In this document: positions 9,554 to 18,115 of the stretch, in pieces
Position numbering within the stretch: the first letter of the stretch is position 1
Layout: each line of letters starts with the position of its first letter
Made by a program: the position numbers and the translations under genes
The notes under the pieces: generated by a model
What the model was told of the DNA's origin: nothing
What the model saw: the letters and a program-made list of their open reading frames with translations, nothing else
Database searches by the model: none
Source of the DNA: Arthrobacter sp. MMS18-M83
GTDB lineage: Bacteria > Actinomycetota > Actinomycetes > Actinomycetales > Micrococcaceae
Length of the DNA stretch: 64,000 bases
Direction of reading: 5' to 3'
NCBI RefSeq assembly: GCF_026683955.1
Contig: NZ_CP113343.1
Location: 372,001 to 436,000, forward strand

Positions 9554-10569
9554 GCGACAGTCACAAGCTCTATATCCAGGACGTTACGCTGCGCGATGGC
9601 ATGCACGCCGTCCAGCACCGCTACTCCGTCGACCAGGTCCTGGAGATCGCCGCGGCGCTCGATGCGGCGGGGGTCGACGCGATCGAGATCGCCCATGGCG
9701 ACGGCCTCGGCGGCTCCAGCCTCACCTACGGTCCGGCCGCCCATACAGACGAAGAGTGGATCGCGGCCGCGGCATCCGTCGTCAAGAACGCGAAGCTCAC
9801 CACCCTGCTGCTGCCGGGCATCGGCACAATTCACGACCTGAAGCGTGCACACAGCCTCGGGGTCGCTTCGGTGCGCATCGCCACGCACGCGACGGAAGCA
9901 GACATAGCGGCCCAGCACATCGAAGCTGCGCGGAACCTCGGCATGGATGTCTCCGGCTTCCTCATGATGAGTCACATGAGCGAACCGGCCGACCTTGCAG
10001 CCCAGGCAAAGAAGATGGAATCGTACGGGGCACACTGCGTCTACGTGACGGACTCGGGCGGCCGCCTCACCATGGATGGCGTCCGGGCCCGGGTGCGCGC
10101 CTACCGTAATGTCCTAGACGAGCGAACCCAAATCGGCATCCACGCTCATGAGAACCTGTCCCTCGCCGTCGCCAACTCGGTCGTGGCCATCGAGGAGGGC
10201 GCATACCGGGTGGATGCCTCGCTTGCGGCCCATGGTGCTGGGGCGGGCAACTGCCCGATCGAGGCGTTCACCGCCGTCGCGGGCCTCTACGGCTGGGACC
10301 ACGGCTGCAACGTCTTCGCACTTCAAGATGCTGCTGAAGACCTCGTGCGCCCGCTGCAGGACCGCCCGGTGCGGGTCGATCGCGAGACTCTCACGCTTGG
10401 CTTCTCCGGGGTCTATTCGAGCTTCCTGCGCCATGCGGAGCGGGCAGCCGCTGCCTACAGCCTCGACGCCCGCGACATCCTCGTCGAAGTCGGCCGCAGG
10501 GGATACGTCGGCGGCCAGGAGGACCTCATCGTCGATGTAGCCCTCGACCTCGCGCATTCCGGCCGGTGA
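9550..10569 (+). CDS. 4-hydroxy-2-oxovalerate aldolase
   Basis: 339 residues from the ATG at 9550; an in-frame upstream extension into the dehydrogenase gene is rejected because the ATGA overlap is typical and the protein then begins with the family pattern. The HMG-CoA lyase-like TIM barrel starts at [14 protein letters not shown] (Arg15, metal-binding Asp16, catalytic His19), and the two metal histidines are in [10 protein letters not shown] near residue 200. It cleaves 4-hydroxy-2-oxovalerate to pyruvate and acetaldehyde. The C-terminal communication domain ([17 protein letters not shown]) that binds the dehydrogenase is present. Confidence 0.95.
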   Translation: MSDSHKLYIQDVTLRDGMHAVQHRYSVDQVLEIAAALDAAGVDAIEIAHGDGLGGSSLTYGPAAHTDEEWIAAAASVVKNAKLTTLLLPGIGTIHDLKRAHSLGVASVRIATHATEADIAAQHIEAARNLGMDVSGFLMMSHMSEPADLAAQAKKMESYGAHCVYVTDSGGRLTMDGVRARVRAYRNVLDERTQIGIHAHENLSLAVANSVVAIEEGAYRVDASLAAHGAGAGNCPIEAFTAVAGLYGWDHGCNVFALQDAAEDLVRPLQDRPVRVDRETLTLGFSGVYSSFLRHAERAAAAYSLDARDILVEVGRRGYVGGQEDLIVDVALDLAHSGR

Positions 10570-10904
10570 CCGCGGTGCCGACCTCGATCTACTTCGTGCA
10601 GACCAACGCCGTCAGCGGCGAAGATGAGGCCTTCAACCAATGGTACGACGCTGTGCATATCCCGCAGATCCTGCAAATCCCCGGCTTCGTCGCCGCCCAA
10701 CGGTTCGAGTTCGACCCCAAAGCGACGACGGCACCGGCGCCCGATTACCGGTATGCTGCGGTCTACGAGGTTGAGGGTAGTGGAGCGGATGCCGCTGCCG
10801 CTCTCCGCCGGGCGATCCCGTATCTGCAGATGAGCGAGACTCTCGACGCTAGCCGCTCCCTCGTTCTCTACAAGGCCATCACCGATCGAATAGTAGCGCC
10901 GTAA
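10566..10904 (+). CDS. Small EthD/antibiotic monooxygenase-like (ferredoxin-fold) protein
   Basis: 112 residues starting at GTG 10566, which overlaps the aldolase stop (GTGA). The sequence [29 protein letters not shown] has the F-x-x-W-Y-D-x-x-H-I-P pattern of EthD-like dimeric alpha-beta-barrel proteins, which bind small organic ligands or protect labile intermediates. A second protein of the same type lies at 43127 in another operon. No catalytic residues can be assigned. It is the last gene of the meta-pathway operon. Confidence 0.7.
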   Translation: MTAVPTSIYFVQTNAVSGEDEAFNQWYDAVHIPQILQIPGFVAAQRFEFDPKATTAPAPDYRYAAVYEVEGSGADAAAALRRAIPYLQMSETLDASRSLVLYKAITDRIVAP

Positions 10905-10919
10905 GAATTCGGTGAATCG

Positions 10920-10970
10920 TGTGCCGGCCTCTGGGACGGTGATGCGAATCACCGTGAACGGCCGGGCACA
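10920..10970. terminator. Large hairpin closing the meta-pathway operon
   Basis: A nested inverted repeat: outer arms TGTGCCGGCC (10920-10929) and GGCCGGGCACA (10960-10970, one bulged G), inner perfect arms ACGGTGAT (10936-10943) and ATCACCGT (10948-10955) around a GCGA tetraloop. It lies 16 bases after the last stop of the operon. There is no T-tract, as is common for actinobacterial terminators; a regulatory role is also possible. Confidence 0.6.
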
Positions 10971-11170
10971 AGACGGTCACCGAGGATTGGTCCTCGATGT
11001 ACCTGTTAAGTCCTAGCGGCACCCTGCTTCAGCAATGGAAACAGGCCACAAAATGGCACTGGGAACTGCGGGCGCACAACCACGCCCTACGATGCGTCCT
11101 TAGCGGTGGTCGATGGTGCGGCAGGCACGAGGTGACAGCGACGGCCCGCAGGACCGCGCAACGGTCGCAA

Positions 11171-11260
11171 TGCTGCGCGCTGCGGCGCGCTGCGGCGCGC
11201 TGCGGCGCGCGGCGGCGCGCGGCGGCGCGCGGCGGCGCGCGGCGGCGCGCGGCGGCGCGC
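11171..11260. repeat. Nine-unit 10-bp GC minisatellite
   Basis: Nine head-to-tail 10-bp units in perfect phase: one TGCTGCGCGC, three TGCGGCGCGC, then five GGCGGCGCGC, followed by GGCGCAGGCC. The gradient of unit types (5' variants, 3' homogenised) is what slipped-strand or unequal exchange leaves. It occupies the 586-base non-coding interval between the operon-closing hairpin and the TetR gene. Open frames through it on both strands encode only Ala/Arg-rich low-complexity peptide and are not credible genes. The rest of this interval holds the operator at 11385 and nothing else recognised. Confidence 0.9.
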
Positions 11261-11384
11261 GGCGCAGGCCGAACCACCATAGCAAGACATATCGGAATCT
11301 GAAACCAGCAGGTCCGATTCTGCCTCGCGTATCTGTGGCGCATCCTCGTGCGGACGGCGCGGGGTCAAGGCCTCCCCCGGCTCA

Positions 11385-11408
11385 TTACAGTAACGCTTAC
11401 GGGTTGTT
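11385..11408. promoter_or_regulatory. Tandem 12-bp operator upstream of the TetR gene
   Basis: Two adjacent 12-bp units, TTACAGTAACGC (11385-11396) and TTACGGGTTGTT (11397-11408), matching the motif shared by ten other intergenic regions in this window. A plausible minus-10 TATAAG sits at 11425-11430, so the operator lies in or just upstream of the regulator's promoter, as expected for autoregulation. Confidence 0.65.
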
Positions 11409-11490
11409 GTTAGACTGGCTGGAATATAAGGTTCTGCGCGCACATACGGGCCGCCCCATGCGGGGCTGTTGCAAGATTCAGGAGTTAAAC

Positions 11491-12198
11491 ATGAGCCAAA
11501 GCACGGTGAAGACAGGTGTCCGTCAGCGGCGCGAACGCGGATCGATCACCCCTGAGGAGATCATCAAGGGTGCCTTTGCCGTGGCCGACCGCGACTCGCT
11601 GGACAACCTCAGCATGCCGGAACTCGCGCGCCACCTCGGCGTGGGCGTAACCAGCGTTTACTGGTACTTCCGCAAGAAGGACGATCTGATCCAAACCATG
11701 AGCGATCAGGCCATCCGAACAGTGCACAGCCAATTGCCGGAACCAGAGGACCCCGCTCAATGGCGGGCCTATCTTGCAGGTTATTTCCGCAGGATGCGGC
11801 AAGTCTTCCTGGCGAACGACACGATTTCAGACTTGGTGCTTGTCCGGACGCGCTCGTACTCTCTCCCGGCAACACACCTGACGTACCAGGGGGTCGAGGA
11901 CGCACTGGAGATGCTCGTCCGGGCAGGATTCACGCCGCTCACGGCATGGAACCTCTACAGCGCCCTGTCGATTTTCACGCGGGGAATAATCATCTCCGAA
12001 CGGATCCAACGTATGAACAATGCACCCTCGCTGGACGACCGGCAGATCAAGCTCCTTGAACCTGAAAAGATGCCGCTGCTGACCACGCTGGTCGGAGAAG
12101 AGTCCATCTCCCTGTCCATGGTCGGCGACGACAACTTCGAATACGGGATTGAGGCCATGCTGGAGACGTTCGAGCGGCAGCTTCAGTCCGAGAAGTAG
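11491..12198 (+). CDS. TetR-family transcriptional regulator (probable master regulator of the locus)
   Basis: 235 residues from the ATG at 11491, preceded by AGGAG at a good distance; an in-frame extension to 11113 runs through the GC minisatellite and is rejected. The N-terminal DNA-binding domain runs from SITPEEIIKGAFAVADRDSL through the helix-turn-helix MPELARHLGVGVTSVYWYFRKKDDL (residues about 27-68). The C-terminal ligand domain is of the tetracycline-repressor C-like type. A copy of the locus-wide 12-bp tandem operator lies 80 bases upstream, and another precedes the next gene. This makes it the best candidate for the regulator that binds all eleven sites, perhaps released by a CoA thioester. 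That assignment is inference. Confidence 0.88.
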   Translation: MSQSTVKTGVRQRRERGSITPEEIIKGAFAVADRDSLDNLSMPELARHLGVGVTSVYWYFRKKDDLIQTMSDQAIRTVHSQLPEPEDPAQWRAYLAGYFRRMRQVFLANDTISDLVLVRTRSYSLPATHLTYQGVEDALEMLVRAGFTPLTAWNLYSALSIFTRGIIISERIQRMNNAPSLDDRQIKLLEPEKMPLLTTLVGEESISLSMVGDDNFEYGIEAMLETFERQLQSEK

Positions 12199-12239
12199 GC
12201 ATCCGCCTCCCCAGACAGTCCCTCAGGGTATCGAAACTA

Positions 12240-12275
12240 CTTTTGTAGGTCATACTGTAAGGCTTTCGGTTATGA
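12240..12275. promoter_or_regulatory. Tandem 12-bp operator and promoter of the enoyl-CoA hydratase gene
   Basis: Units ATACTGTAAGGC (12252-12263) and TTTCGGTTATGA (12264-12275), with a weaker upstream unit at 12240-12251. The minus-10-like TATGAT (12271-12276) overlaps the second unit, so a bound repressor would block RNA polymerase. Confidence 0.6.
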
Positions 12276-12316
12276 TGTGGAAACCATCCCAGTAAGACCT
12301 ATCAGTAGGAGTGGAT

Positions 12317-13138
12317 ATGACCAGTACCGGAACGACCGAAACCATCGAGATCTTGCAGGACGTCATCGTTGAACGAGTCGGCCAGGTCAGCCTGATCACC
12401 ATTAACCGGCCCAATGCCCGCAATGCCGTCAACCAGGCAGTCTGTATTGGTGTCGGCGAGGCCTTGGAGGCAGCGGAGCAGGACCCGGACATTCGCGCCA
12501 TCGTCATCACCGGTGCAGGCGACAAAGCCTTCTGCGCCGGGGCTGACCTGAAGGCGATTACCCGCGGCGAGGCAATCCTCCCCCCGGGCCGGGAACACTG
12601 GGGACTTGCCGGTTTTGTGAACCATCCGGTCAGCAAACCCACCATTGCGGCCGTCAATGGGGCCGCACTCGGCGGCGGAACGGAAATCGTCCTCGCTGCT
12701 GATCTGGCAGTCGCCGCCGATACCGCTTCGTTCGGACTCCCCGAAGCAAAACGCGGCCTGGTGGCCGGTGCCGGCGGCGCGTTCCGCCTGCCGCGCCGGA
12801 TCCCGCCGCTGGTGGCCATGGAACTCTTGCTGACCGGGGAACCGATCGACGCCAAGGCGGCCCTTGAGCTGCATCTGGTGAACAAAGTGGTGCCGGCGGC
12901 AGATGTAGTCGCTGCTGCCTTGGCCCTTGCCCAGACCATCGCGGCGAATGCCCCCCTGTCGGTTCGGGCCCATAAGCGGATCGCGCTGGGGCTCGACGGA
13001 AACAGCCGGAGTACTGCCGACGCCAGCGGGTGGGCCGTGACCTCCGAGGAAATCGCCCGCACCTCGGGCTCCGAGGACGCCAAAGAAGGTCCCCGCGCCT
13101 TCGCCGAAAAGCGCGCTCCCCGGTGGACTGGCCGCTAA
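12317..13138 (+). CDS. Enoyl-CoA hydratase / isomerase (crotonase family)
   Basis: 273 residues from ATG 12317, spaced well from AGGAG at 12307; the GTG at 12311 overlaps that ribosome site and is less likely. Crotonase signatures are ITGAGDKAFCAGADLK (oxyanion-hole strand) near residue 65 and the NGAALGGGTEIVLAADLAVA helix near 110-130, followed by FGLPEAKRGLVAGAGG with the catalytic Glu position. It would hydrate a 2-enoyl-CoA in a beta-oxidation cycle served by the SDR (13214) and thiolase (14130). A long bidirectional terminator follows. Confidence 0.9.
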   Translation: MTSTGTTETIEILQDVIVERVGQVSLITINRPNARNAVNQAVCIGVGEALEAAEQDPDIRAIVITGAGDKAFCAGADLKAITRGEAILPPGREHWGLAGFVNHPVSKPTIAAVNGAALGGGTEIVLAADLAVAADTASFGLPEAKRGLVAGAGGAFRLPRRIPPLVAMELLLTGEPIDAKAALELHLVNKVVPAADVVAAALALAQTIAANAPLSVRAHKRIALGLDGNSRSTADASGWAVTSEEIARTSGSEDAKEGPRAFAEKRAPRWTGR

Positions 13139-13146
13139 ACAAAAAA

Positions 13147-13196
13147 GTTCGTGCTGCCCGCCGAAAGCTGTTGCGGCTTCGGCGGGTAGCACGAAC
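13147..13196. terminator. Bidirectional terminator between convergent genes
   Basis: A 19-bp inverted repeat (13147-13165 with 13178-13196, one G-T type mismatch) around a 12-base loop, preceded by AAAAAA. On the minus strand that A run becomes a T-tract, so it terminates the SDR operon as well as the hydratase gene. Confidence 0.85.
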
Positions 13197-13213
13197 CTGT
13201 CGCACCTGGACCG

Positions 13214-13981
13214 CTAGATATTGAAGCGCAAACCGGCATCAATACGGATGACTTCACCGTTGAGGTAGTCGTTCTCCGCAATGTTCAGGGCCAGCTGGGC
13301 GTATTCGTCCGCCCGGCCCAGCCGCTTTGGGTTCGGAATACCGGCGGCAAAGCGTGCGTGCGCATCCTCTTCGGACATTCTGTAAGCGGGCGTGAAGAAT
13401 GTTCCGGGAGCAATGCACATGACACGCACACCGATCGGAGCCAGGTCCCGGGCCGCGGTCAGGTTCAGGCCGATGACCCCGCCCTTGGCCGCGGAGTAAT
13501 CGCTCTGGCCCACCTGTCCCTCATATCCGGCAATCGACGCCGTCGTGATGATCACGCCGCGCTGGTTCGAATCGAGGGGATCATTCTTCGCCATTTCGGC
13601 TGCAGCTTGGCTCAAGACGTTGAATGTACCTGTCAGGAAGATCTCCACCGTCCGCCTGAAAGTATCCAGTGAATAAGTCTTTCCTTCGCGGTTGACAATC
13701 CGCGCACCTGCCGCGGGCCCGCCATGGACAATCACCGTTGTCCGCAGCGGCCCCAGCTCGCTCGCAGCCTGGATCGCTGCGGCGACAGACTCCTCATTGC
13801 AGACGTCGGTTTTGATGTAGGTGACTTTGTCGCCCAGCGCCTCCGCCAGCGCCTGTCCCTTCTCGTCAGCAAGATCGGCGATGACGACCTTGACTCCTCT
13901 TTCGACCAGGCGCCGCACCGTTGCTTCGCCAAATCCTCCAGCGCCGCCGGTAACGAGGGCCGAACTTCCGGTCAGATCCAT
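13214..13981 (-). CDS. Short-chain dehydrogenase/reductase, 3-hydroxyacyl-CoA dehydrogenase type II-like
   Basis: 255 residues. Cofactor motif TGGAGGFGEATVRRL at the N-terminus with Asp in VIADLADE indicating NAD(H) preference; catalytic Tyr-x-x-x-Lys in QSDYSAAKGGV with the Ser in TTASIAGYEG. The overall pattern (TGTFNVLSQAAAEMAKN, CIAPGTFFTPAY) is that of HSD10-type 3-hydroxyacyl-CoA dehydrogenases. It is divergent from the thiolase gene at 14130 with a shared tandem operator between them, so the two probably act in sequence: oxidation of a 3-hydroxyacyl-CoA, then thiolysis. Confidence 0.88.
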   Translation of the reverse strand: MDLTGSSALVTGGAGGFGEATVRRLVERGVKVVIADLADEKGQALAEALGDKVTYIKTDVCNEESVAAAIQAASELGPLRTTVIVHGGPAAGARIVNREGKTYSLDTFRRTVEIFLTGTFNVLSQAAAEMAKNDPLDSNQRGVIITTASIAGYEGQVGQSDYSAAKGGVIGLNLTAARDLAPIGVRVMCIAPGTFFTPAYRMSEEDAHARFAAGIPNPKRLGRADEYAQLALNIAENDYLNGEVIRIDAGLRFNI

Positions 13982-14012
13982 AGTCTCTCCTTCAAGTTGG
14001 TGTGTGCATTTC

Positions 14013-14048
14013 CTACCATATAGCCTACTGTTGGGTTTACGGTATAGA
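14013..14048. promoter_or_regulatory. Tandem 12-bp operator between SDR and thiolase genes
   Basis: Units CTACTGTTGGGT (14025-14036) and TTACGGTATAGA (14037-14048), with a recognisable third unit CTACCATATAGC at 14013-14024, in exact 12-bp register, in the 148-base divergent promoter region. Confidence 0.62.
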
Positions 14049-14129
14049 CTTCAAGCGATCCATCGAGAACATCAGTGCAGCGTCACGGCAATCATCCGGC
14101 GTTGACCCGACGAGGAAGAGTGAAAAGAC

Positions 14130-15305
14130 ATGAGCAACCCGGTCATCGTCGGAGCGGCGCGCACCGCCGTCGGCACCGCAAACAGAGGCACCCTTGCCAA
14201 CACTCCCGCGGAGGAACTGGCTGTCGCGGTCCTTAAGGAGACGGTCCGCCGGTCCGGCTTGGACCCGCAGCGATTCGATGATGTCATCTTCGCCGAGTCC
14301 ATGTACGGCGGAGGCGTCCTGGCGCGCCACGCCGCCGTCGCGGCCGGCATGTTGTCGGTACCCGGCCAGGCCGTCAACCGCCACTGCGCCGGCAGCCTCA
14401 CCGCCATAGGTGCGGCCGCCGCATCGGTCAAATCCGGAATGGAGAGCGCAATCATCGCCGGCGGCGTGCAGTCGAGTTCCCTGAGCCCGAAGCTGCGCCA
14501 GCGGGTGCCCGGGACGACCAACCACTTCCAGGACCCGTGGATGCCCGTGACCCACCCCTTCCAGGAAAATGCTCCGGCTGACGACATGTCCATCTCTGTG
14601 GGATGGAACACGGCTCAGCACGTCGGCCTCAGCCGGAACCAGATGGATGAATGGGCCTTCCGCTCGCACCAACGCGCCATCGAAGCCATCGACGGGGGAT
14701 ATTTCGAGGACGAGATCTTCCCTATCACCGTGAAGAACGCGCGGGGCGAACTGGTCCAGTTCTCGGTGGATGAGCATCCCCGCCGTGGGTCGTCGCTGGA
14801 GAAACTCGCATCACTGCGGCCCATCCATCCGGAAATCGAGGGCTTCTCCATTACCGCCGGCAACGCCAGCGGCGTGAACGACGCCGCGGCGGCAGTGGCC
14901 GTTACCAGTGCAGAACTGGCCAGGGACGAAGGACTCAGCCCCTTGGCCACCATCCGGGCCTGGACTGCGGTGGGCGTCGACCCGGCACTGATGGGCATGG
15001 GCGGTGTCCTCGCCATTCCCCGCGCCCTGTCCAAGGCGGGGCTCGAAGTAAAGGACGTCGACGTGTGGGAAATCAACGAGGCGTTCGCCGCTGTGCCGCT
15101 GGCAGCCTGCAAGGAACTCGGCATCGACGACGCAATTGTCAATATCCACGGCAGCGGATGCTCCATCGGCCATCCGGTCGCGGCCTCGGGCGCACGCATG
15201 GTCAATACGCTGATCCGCGATCTGCAGCGGCGCGGCGGCGGCATCGCCGTTGCTTCGATGTGCGCCGGCGGCGGCATGGGCGGTGCCCTGGTCATCGAGG
15301 TCTGA
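14130..15305 (+). CDS. Acetyl-CoA acetyltransferase (thiolase)
   Basis: 391 residues, normal for degradative or biosynthetic thiolases. All catalytic residues are visible: nucleophile Cys86 in VNRHCAGSL, the NEAFAAV motif, His348 in GCSIGHPVAASGAR, and Cys378 in MCAGGGMGGA. It cleaves a 3-oxoacyl-CoA with CoA to acetyl-CoA and a shortened acyl-CoA. The thioesterase gene starts two bases after its stop, and EtfB-EtfA follow, so the operon serves CoA-dependent oxidation. Confidence 0.95.
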   Translation: MSNPVIVGAARTAVGTANRGTLANTPAEELAVAVLKETVRRSGLDPQRFDDVIFAESMYGGGVLARHAAVAAGMLSVPGQAVNRHCAGSLTAIGAAAASVKSGMESAIIAGGVQSSSLSPKLRQRVPGTTNHFQDPWMPVTHPFQENAPADDMSISVGWNTAQHVGLSRNQMDEWAFRSHQRAIEAIDGGYFEDEIFPITVKNARGELVQFSVDEHPRRGSSLEKLASLRPIHPEIEGFSITAGNASGVNDAAAAVAVTSAELARDEGLSPLATIRAWTAVGVDPALMGMGGVLAIPRALSKAGLEVKDVDVWEINEAFAAVPLAACKELGIDDAIVNIHGSGCSIGHPVAASGARMVNTLIRDLQRRGGGIAVASMCAGGGMGGALVIEV

Positions 15306-15307
15306 GG

Positions 15308-16186
15308 ATGTCCATCCTGGCATCAGCCGCCTCCGGGACGACAGAGGACAGCGCATCATTCGCGGGACGCCTGACCGGACACTCTCCTCTGTCCCTGTTC
15401 GGAATCACCCGCACGTCAGCCGACGGGCAGCACGGCACCGGCATGAATCCAGGTCCGTGGATGACGGATGACGGCGGAAGCCTGCGTCCCGGATCGCTGG
15501 CGGTCCTGCTGGACCTGGAGCTCAGCTCACCTCTGTTCACCGGCCGGCCCTCGGCCCGGGCCGGACTCGCAACCTCTGAACTGTCCATCGATTTCGTGGC
15601 GGACGCCGCGCTGCTGGAGGGTCCTTTGACTGCTACGGCGTCCGTAATCCAAAAGGATGAGGACGGTGGACTCGTCCGAGGGCAGGCAGCCAACGACGGC
15701 GGAATCGTAGCTATCGCCACACTGGCCGGGCGGTATCTAAAGATGGCTGAGGATTACCGCGGTGCGGTTGACCTCAATCCGGGTAGACCCGATCCCAGCC
15801 TGACGATGCGGCAGGTCTTCACCCATCTGCCACATGTGACGGCGCAGGGGGCGGCCTTGAGCGTGCTGTCATCCCCGTGGCTGGCCAATCCCCGAGGGGT
15901 CATGCACGGCGGCATCCTGGCGGTTCTTGCAGAGTACGTCGCCTCAAGCGCCCTCGACGGCGGCGGCGGCGCATGGCAACCGTCATCGCTTCGGATCAAC
16001 TACCTTCGGCCCTCGCCACTCGGTGAAGTCGTGTCGGTACGCGCGGTGCGCATCCAACAGGGGCGCAAACTGGCGCTCGTGAAGGTTGAGACGCTCAGGC
16101 CCGATGGCAAACACATCACCTCAGCACAGGTGTCCTTCACCAGGAAATCGGTGCCCGCAGATTCCCCGGGGCGGTCTCGGAATTGA
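15308..16186 (+). CDS. Tandem hot-dog acyl-CoA thioesterase (PaaI/4HBT-like)
   Basis: 292 residues from ATG 15308, two bases after the thiolase stop. Two hot-dog domains can be read: the first around residues 25-140 (NPGPWMTDDGGSLRPGSLAVLLDLEL) and the second around 165-280 with the classic ANPRGVMHGGILAVLAEYV, which carries the His-Gly-Gly thioesterase motif. Duplicated hot-dog proteins of this size hydrolyse acyl-CoAs and may release CoA from dead-end intermediates. The substrate is unknown. The first domain has a degenerate motif, so only the second is likely catalytic. Confidence 0.75.
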   Translation: MSILASAASGTTEDSASFAGRLTGHSPLSLFGITRTSADGQHGTGMNPGPWMTDDGGSLRPGSLAVLLDLELSSPLFTGRPSARAGLATSELSIDFVADAALLEGPLTATASVIQKDEDGGLVRGQAANDGGIVAIATLAGRYLKMAEDYRGAVDLNPGRPDPSLTMRQVFTHLPHVTAQGAALSVLSSPWLANPRGVMHGGILAVLAEYVASSALDGGGGAWQPSSLRINYLRPSPLGEVVSVRAVRIQQGRKLALVKVETLRPDGKHITSAQVSFTRKSVPADSPGRSRN

Positions 16187-16274
16187 AAACCCTAGAGCTG
16201 TATGAGGCAATCAGCCTCCCCAGCATGAACCCCTATTCCATCTTCGGAATAGACACGACCAAAGGAGCGATTCA

Positions 16275-17057
16275 ATGAAGATCATCGTGCTTGTGAAGCA
16301 GGTGCCTGATACCTACGGAGAACGAAAGCTTTCCCCGAGCACCGGTGTGCTCGACCGTGAGGCGAGCGATACCATCGTCGACGAAATCAACGAGCGCGCC
16401 CTGGAAGTAGCCTTGCGCTACAAGGACAAGAACAAGGGCACGGAAGTTGTTGCTCTCTCCATGGGCCCCGCGTCCGTGACCGCAGCCCTGCGCAAGGCCC
16501 TCTCCATGGGCGCGGACTCAGCGGTCCACGTACTCGACGACGAGTTGACCGGATCCGATTTGGGGTGGACCTCTATCGCGCTGGCCGCGGCCGTGGCCAA
16601 AACCGGCTATGACTTGATCATTGCGGGCAACGAGTCCACCGACGGCCGCGGGGGCGTGGTCCCGGTGATGCTGGCCGAGCACTTGAACCTGCCGCACCTG
16701 AGCTTCCTCGATTCCGTTGATTTCAACGAGGACGTCATAAGCGGCGAACGCGGCACCGAAAGCGGCAGCCTGGCTGCGCATACACCCCTCCCCGCGGTAA
16801 TCTCTGTAACCGAACGCGCTGCGGAAGCCCGCTTCCCGAATTTCAAGGGCATGATGACTGCCAAGCGGAAGCCGCTGGCCGTCCTGACGCTCACCGATCT
16901 CGGACTCGACCCGGCCCGGGCGTTCGCCGGAGTCGGGCGTTCAGTTATCAAAACCACCATCGAGCGCCCGGCGCGCACCGCAGGCAAGAAGATCATCGAC
17001 GAGGGGAACGCGGGCGTCGAGCTCGCGGAGTTCCTCGCCGCTGGCCGCCTGATCTAA
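16275..17057 (+). CDS. etfB: Electron transfer flavoprotein beta subunit
   Basis: 260 residues beginning [18 protein letters not shown], the standard EtfB N-terminus. The AMP-binding region and the recognition-loop segment [20 protein letters not shown] are present, as is [16 protein letters not shown]. It accepts electrons from the acyl-CoA dehydrogenases encoded across the window (24574, 48807/49949, 54231). AAAGGAG precedes the ATG. EtfA follows after 13 bases. Confidence 0.95.
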   Translation: MKIIVLVKQVPDTYGERKLSPSTGVLDREASDTIVDEINERALEVALRYKDKNKGTEVVALSMGPASVTAALRKALSMGADSAVHVLDDELTGSDLGWTSIALAAAVAKTGYDLIIAGNESTDGRGGVVPVMLAEHLNLPHLSFLDSVDFNEDVISGERGTESGSLAAHTPLPAVISVTERAAEARFPNFKGMMTAKRKPLAVLTLTDLGLDPARAFAGVGRSVIKTTIERPARTAGKKIIDEGNAGVELAEFLAAGRLI

Positions 17058-17070
17058 GGGAGGAACCGAC

Positions 17071-18042
17071 ATGTCAAACATCCTTGCATTCATCGAGATC
17101 TCGAACACCGGCCAGATCAGGAGGAGCGCACGCTCTCTGCTTACCGCGGCGGCCGCGCTCGGCAGACCGGTGGCAGTCGTGGCCACCGCACCCGGCACGG
17201 GCAACTCGCTCGTCGACGAGCTCGGCGCCCTGGGTGCCGAACAGGTCTACCTCGCCGAAAGCGACCAGCTCGGCACCTTGCTGGTCGCCGCACAGCTTGA
17301 GGCGCTCACCGCAGCCGCCGCCGAGCTGGCACCGACCGGCATACTGCTCTCGAATTCGATTGAAGGCCGCGACGTCGCCGGCCGCCTGGCCGTGCGGCTG
17401 CGCGCCGGACTCGTGGTCGACGCCGTCGATGTCCAGCTGGACGCCGGACAGATCCTCGCCACTCAGTCCGTCTTCGGCGGCGCATACACGGTGAAGTCGG
17501 CCGTTGAAGGCGGCCCGACCATCGTGACGGTCCGCCAGGGTGCAATAGAGGGACAAGCCCCCGCCGCGACCCCAACTGTGACCGCAACATCCGTGGCAAC
17601 GAATGCCACCCAGTCGGCTGTGATCGACGCCGTCAACGACGCAACCACCACCTCGACCCGCCCGGAACTGCGGGATGCCCCGAAGATTGTCTCCGGTGGC
17701 CGCGGCCTGGGTTCGAAAGAGAAGTTTGTACTCGTCGAACAGCTCGCCGACGCGCTCGGTGCAGCAGTGGGTGCCTCGCGTGCCGCCGTCGACTCTGGTT
17801 TCATCCCGCAGACGTCCCAGGTAGGGCAGACGGGCGTGACGGTGTCCCCGCAGCTATATGTAGCTCTTGGGATTTCCGGTGCCATCCAGCACCGGGCGGG
17901 CATGCAGACCGCGAAGACGATTGTCGCAATCAACAAAGATGCCGACGCCCCGATCTTTGAGATCGCCGACTTCGGCGTCGTCGGTGACGTTTTCACCGTA
18001 GTACCGCAGCTCATCGAAGCGATGGCGGCACGCGCCAACTAA
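17071..18042 (+). CDS. etfA: Electron transfer flavoprotein alpha subunit
   Basis: 323 residues, usual length. The C-terminal FAD domain is clear: [33 protein letters not shown], then [25 protein letters not shown] and [20 protein letters not shown]. With EtfB it forms the FAD/AMP heterodimer that shuttles electrons to the respiratory chain. A membrane cytochrome b-like gene follows in the same direction and may be its quinone-side partner. A GGAGG ribosome site precedes the ATG. Confidence 0.95.
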   Translation: MSNILAFIEISNTGQIRRSARSLLTAAAALGRPVAVVATAPGTGNSLVDELGALGAEQVYLAESDQLGTLLVAAQLEALTAAAAELAPTGILLSNSIEGRDVAGRLAVRLRAGLVVDAVDVQLDAGQILATQSVFGGAYTVKSAVEGGPTIVTVRQGAIEGQAPAATPTVTATSVATNATQSAVIDAVNDATTTSTRPELRDAPKIVSGGRGLGSKEKFVLVEQLADALGAAVGASRAAVDSGFIPQTSQVGQTGVTVSPQLYVALGISGAIQHRAGMQTAKTIVAINKDADAPIFEIADFGVVGDVFTVVPQLIEAMAARAN

Positions 18043-18050
18043 GTCCTATT

Positions 18051-18075
18051 CCCGGCCGGACCCTGCCCGGCCGGG
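18051..18075 (+). terminator. GC hairpin after etfA
   Basis: Perfect 9-bp inverted repeat CCCGGCCGG (18051-18059) and CCGGCCGGG (18067-18075) with a 7-base loop, 8 bases after the etfA stop and 40 bases before the cytochrome gene. There is no T-tract, so it may only attenuate read-through. Confidence 0.5.
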
Positions 18076-18115
18076 GCGGGCGCCTCACCGCCTACCATCA
18101 TCTAGTGGAGAAAAC

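Noticed and set aside
11171..11260. Possible CRISPR array
   Set aside because: Units are 10 bp and contiguous with no unique spacers; no cas genes are present.
11029..11443. Long open frames on both strands across the 10-bp repeat, coding for Ala/Arg-rich protein
   Set aside because: The 10-bp unit simply keeps all frames open; there is no ribosome site, no family pattern, and the peptide is low complexity.
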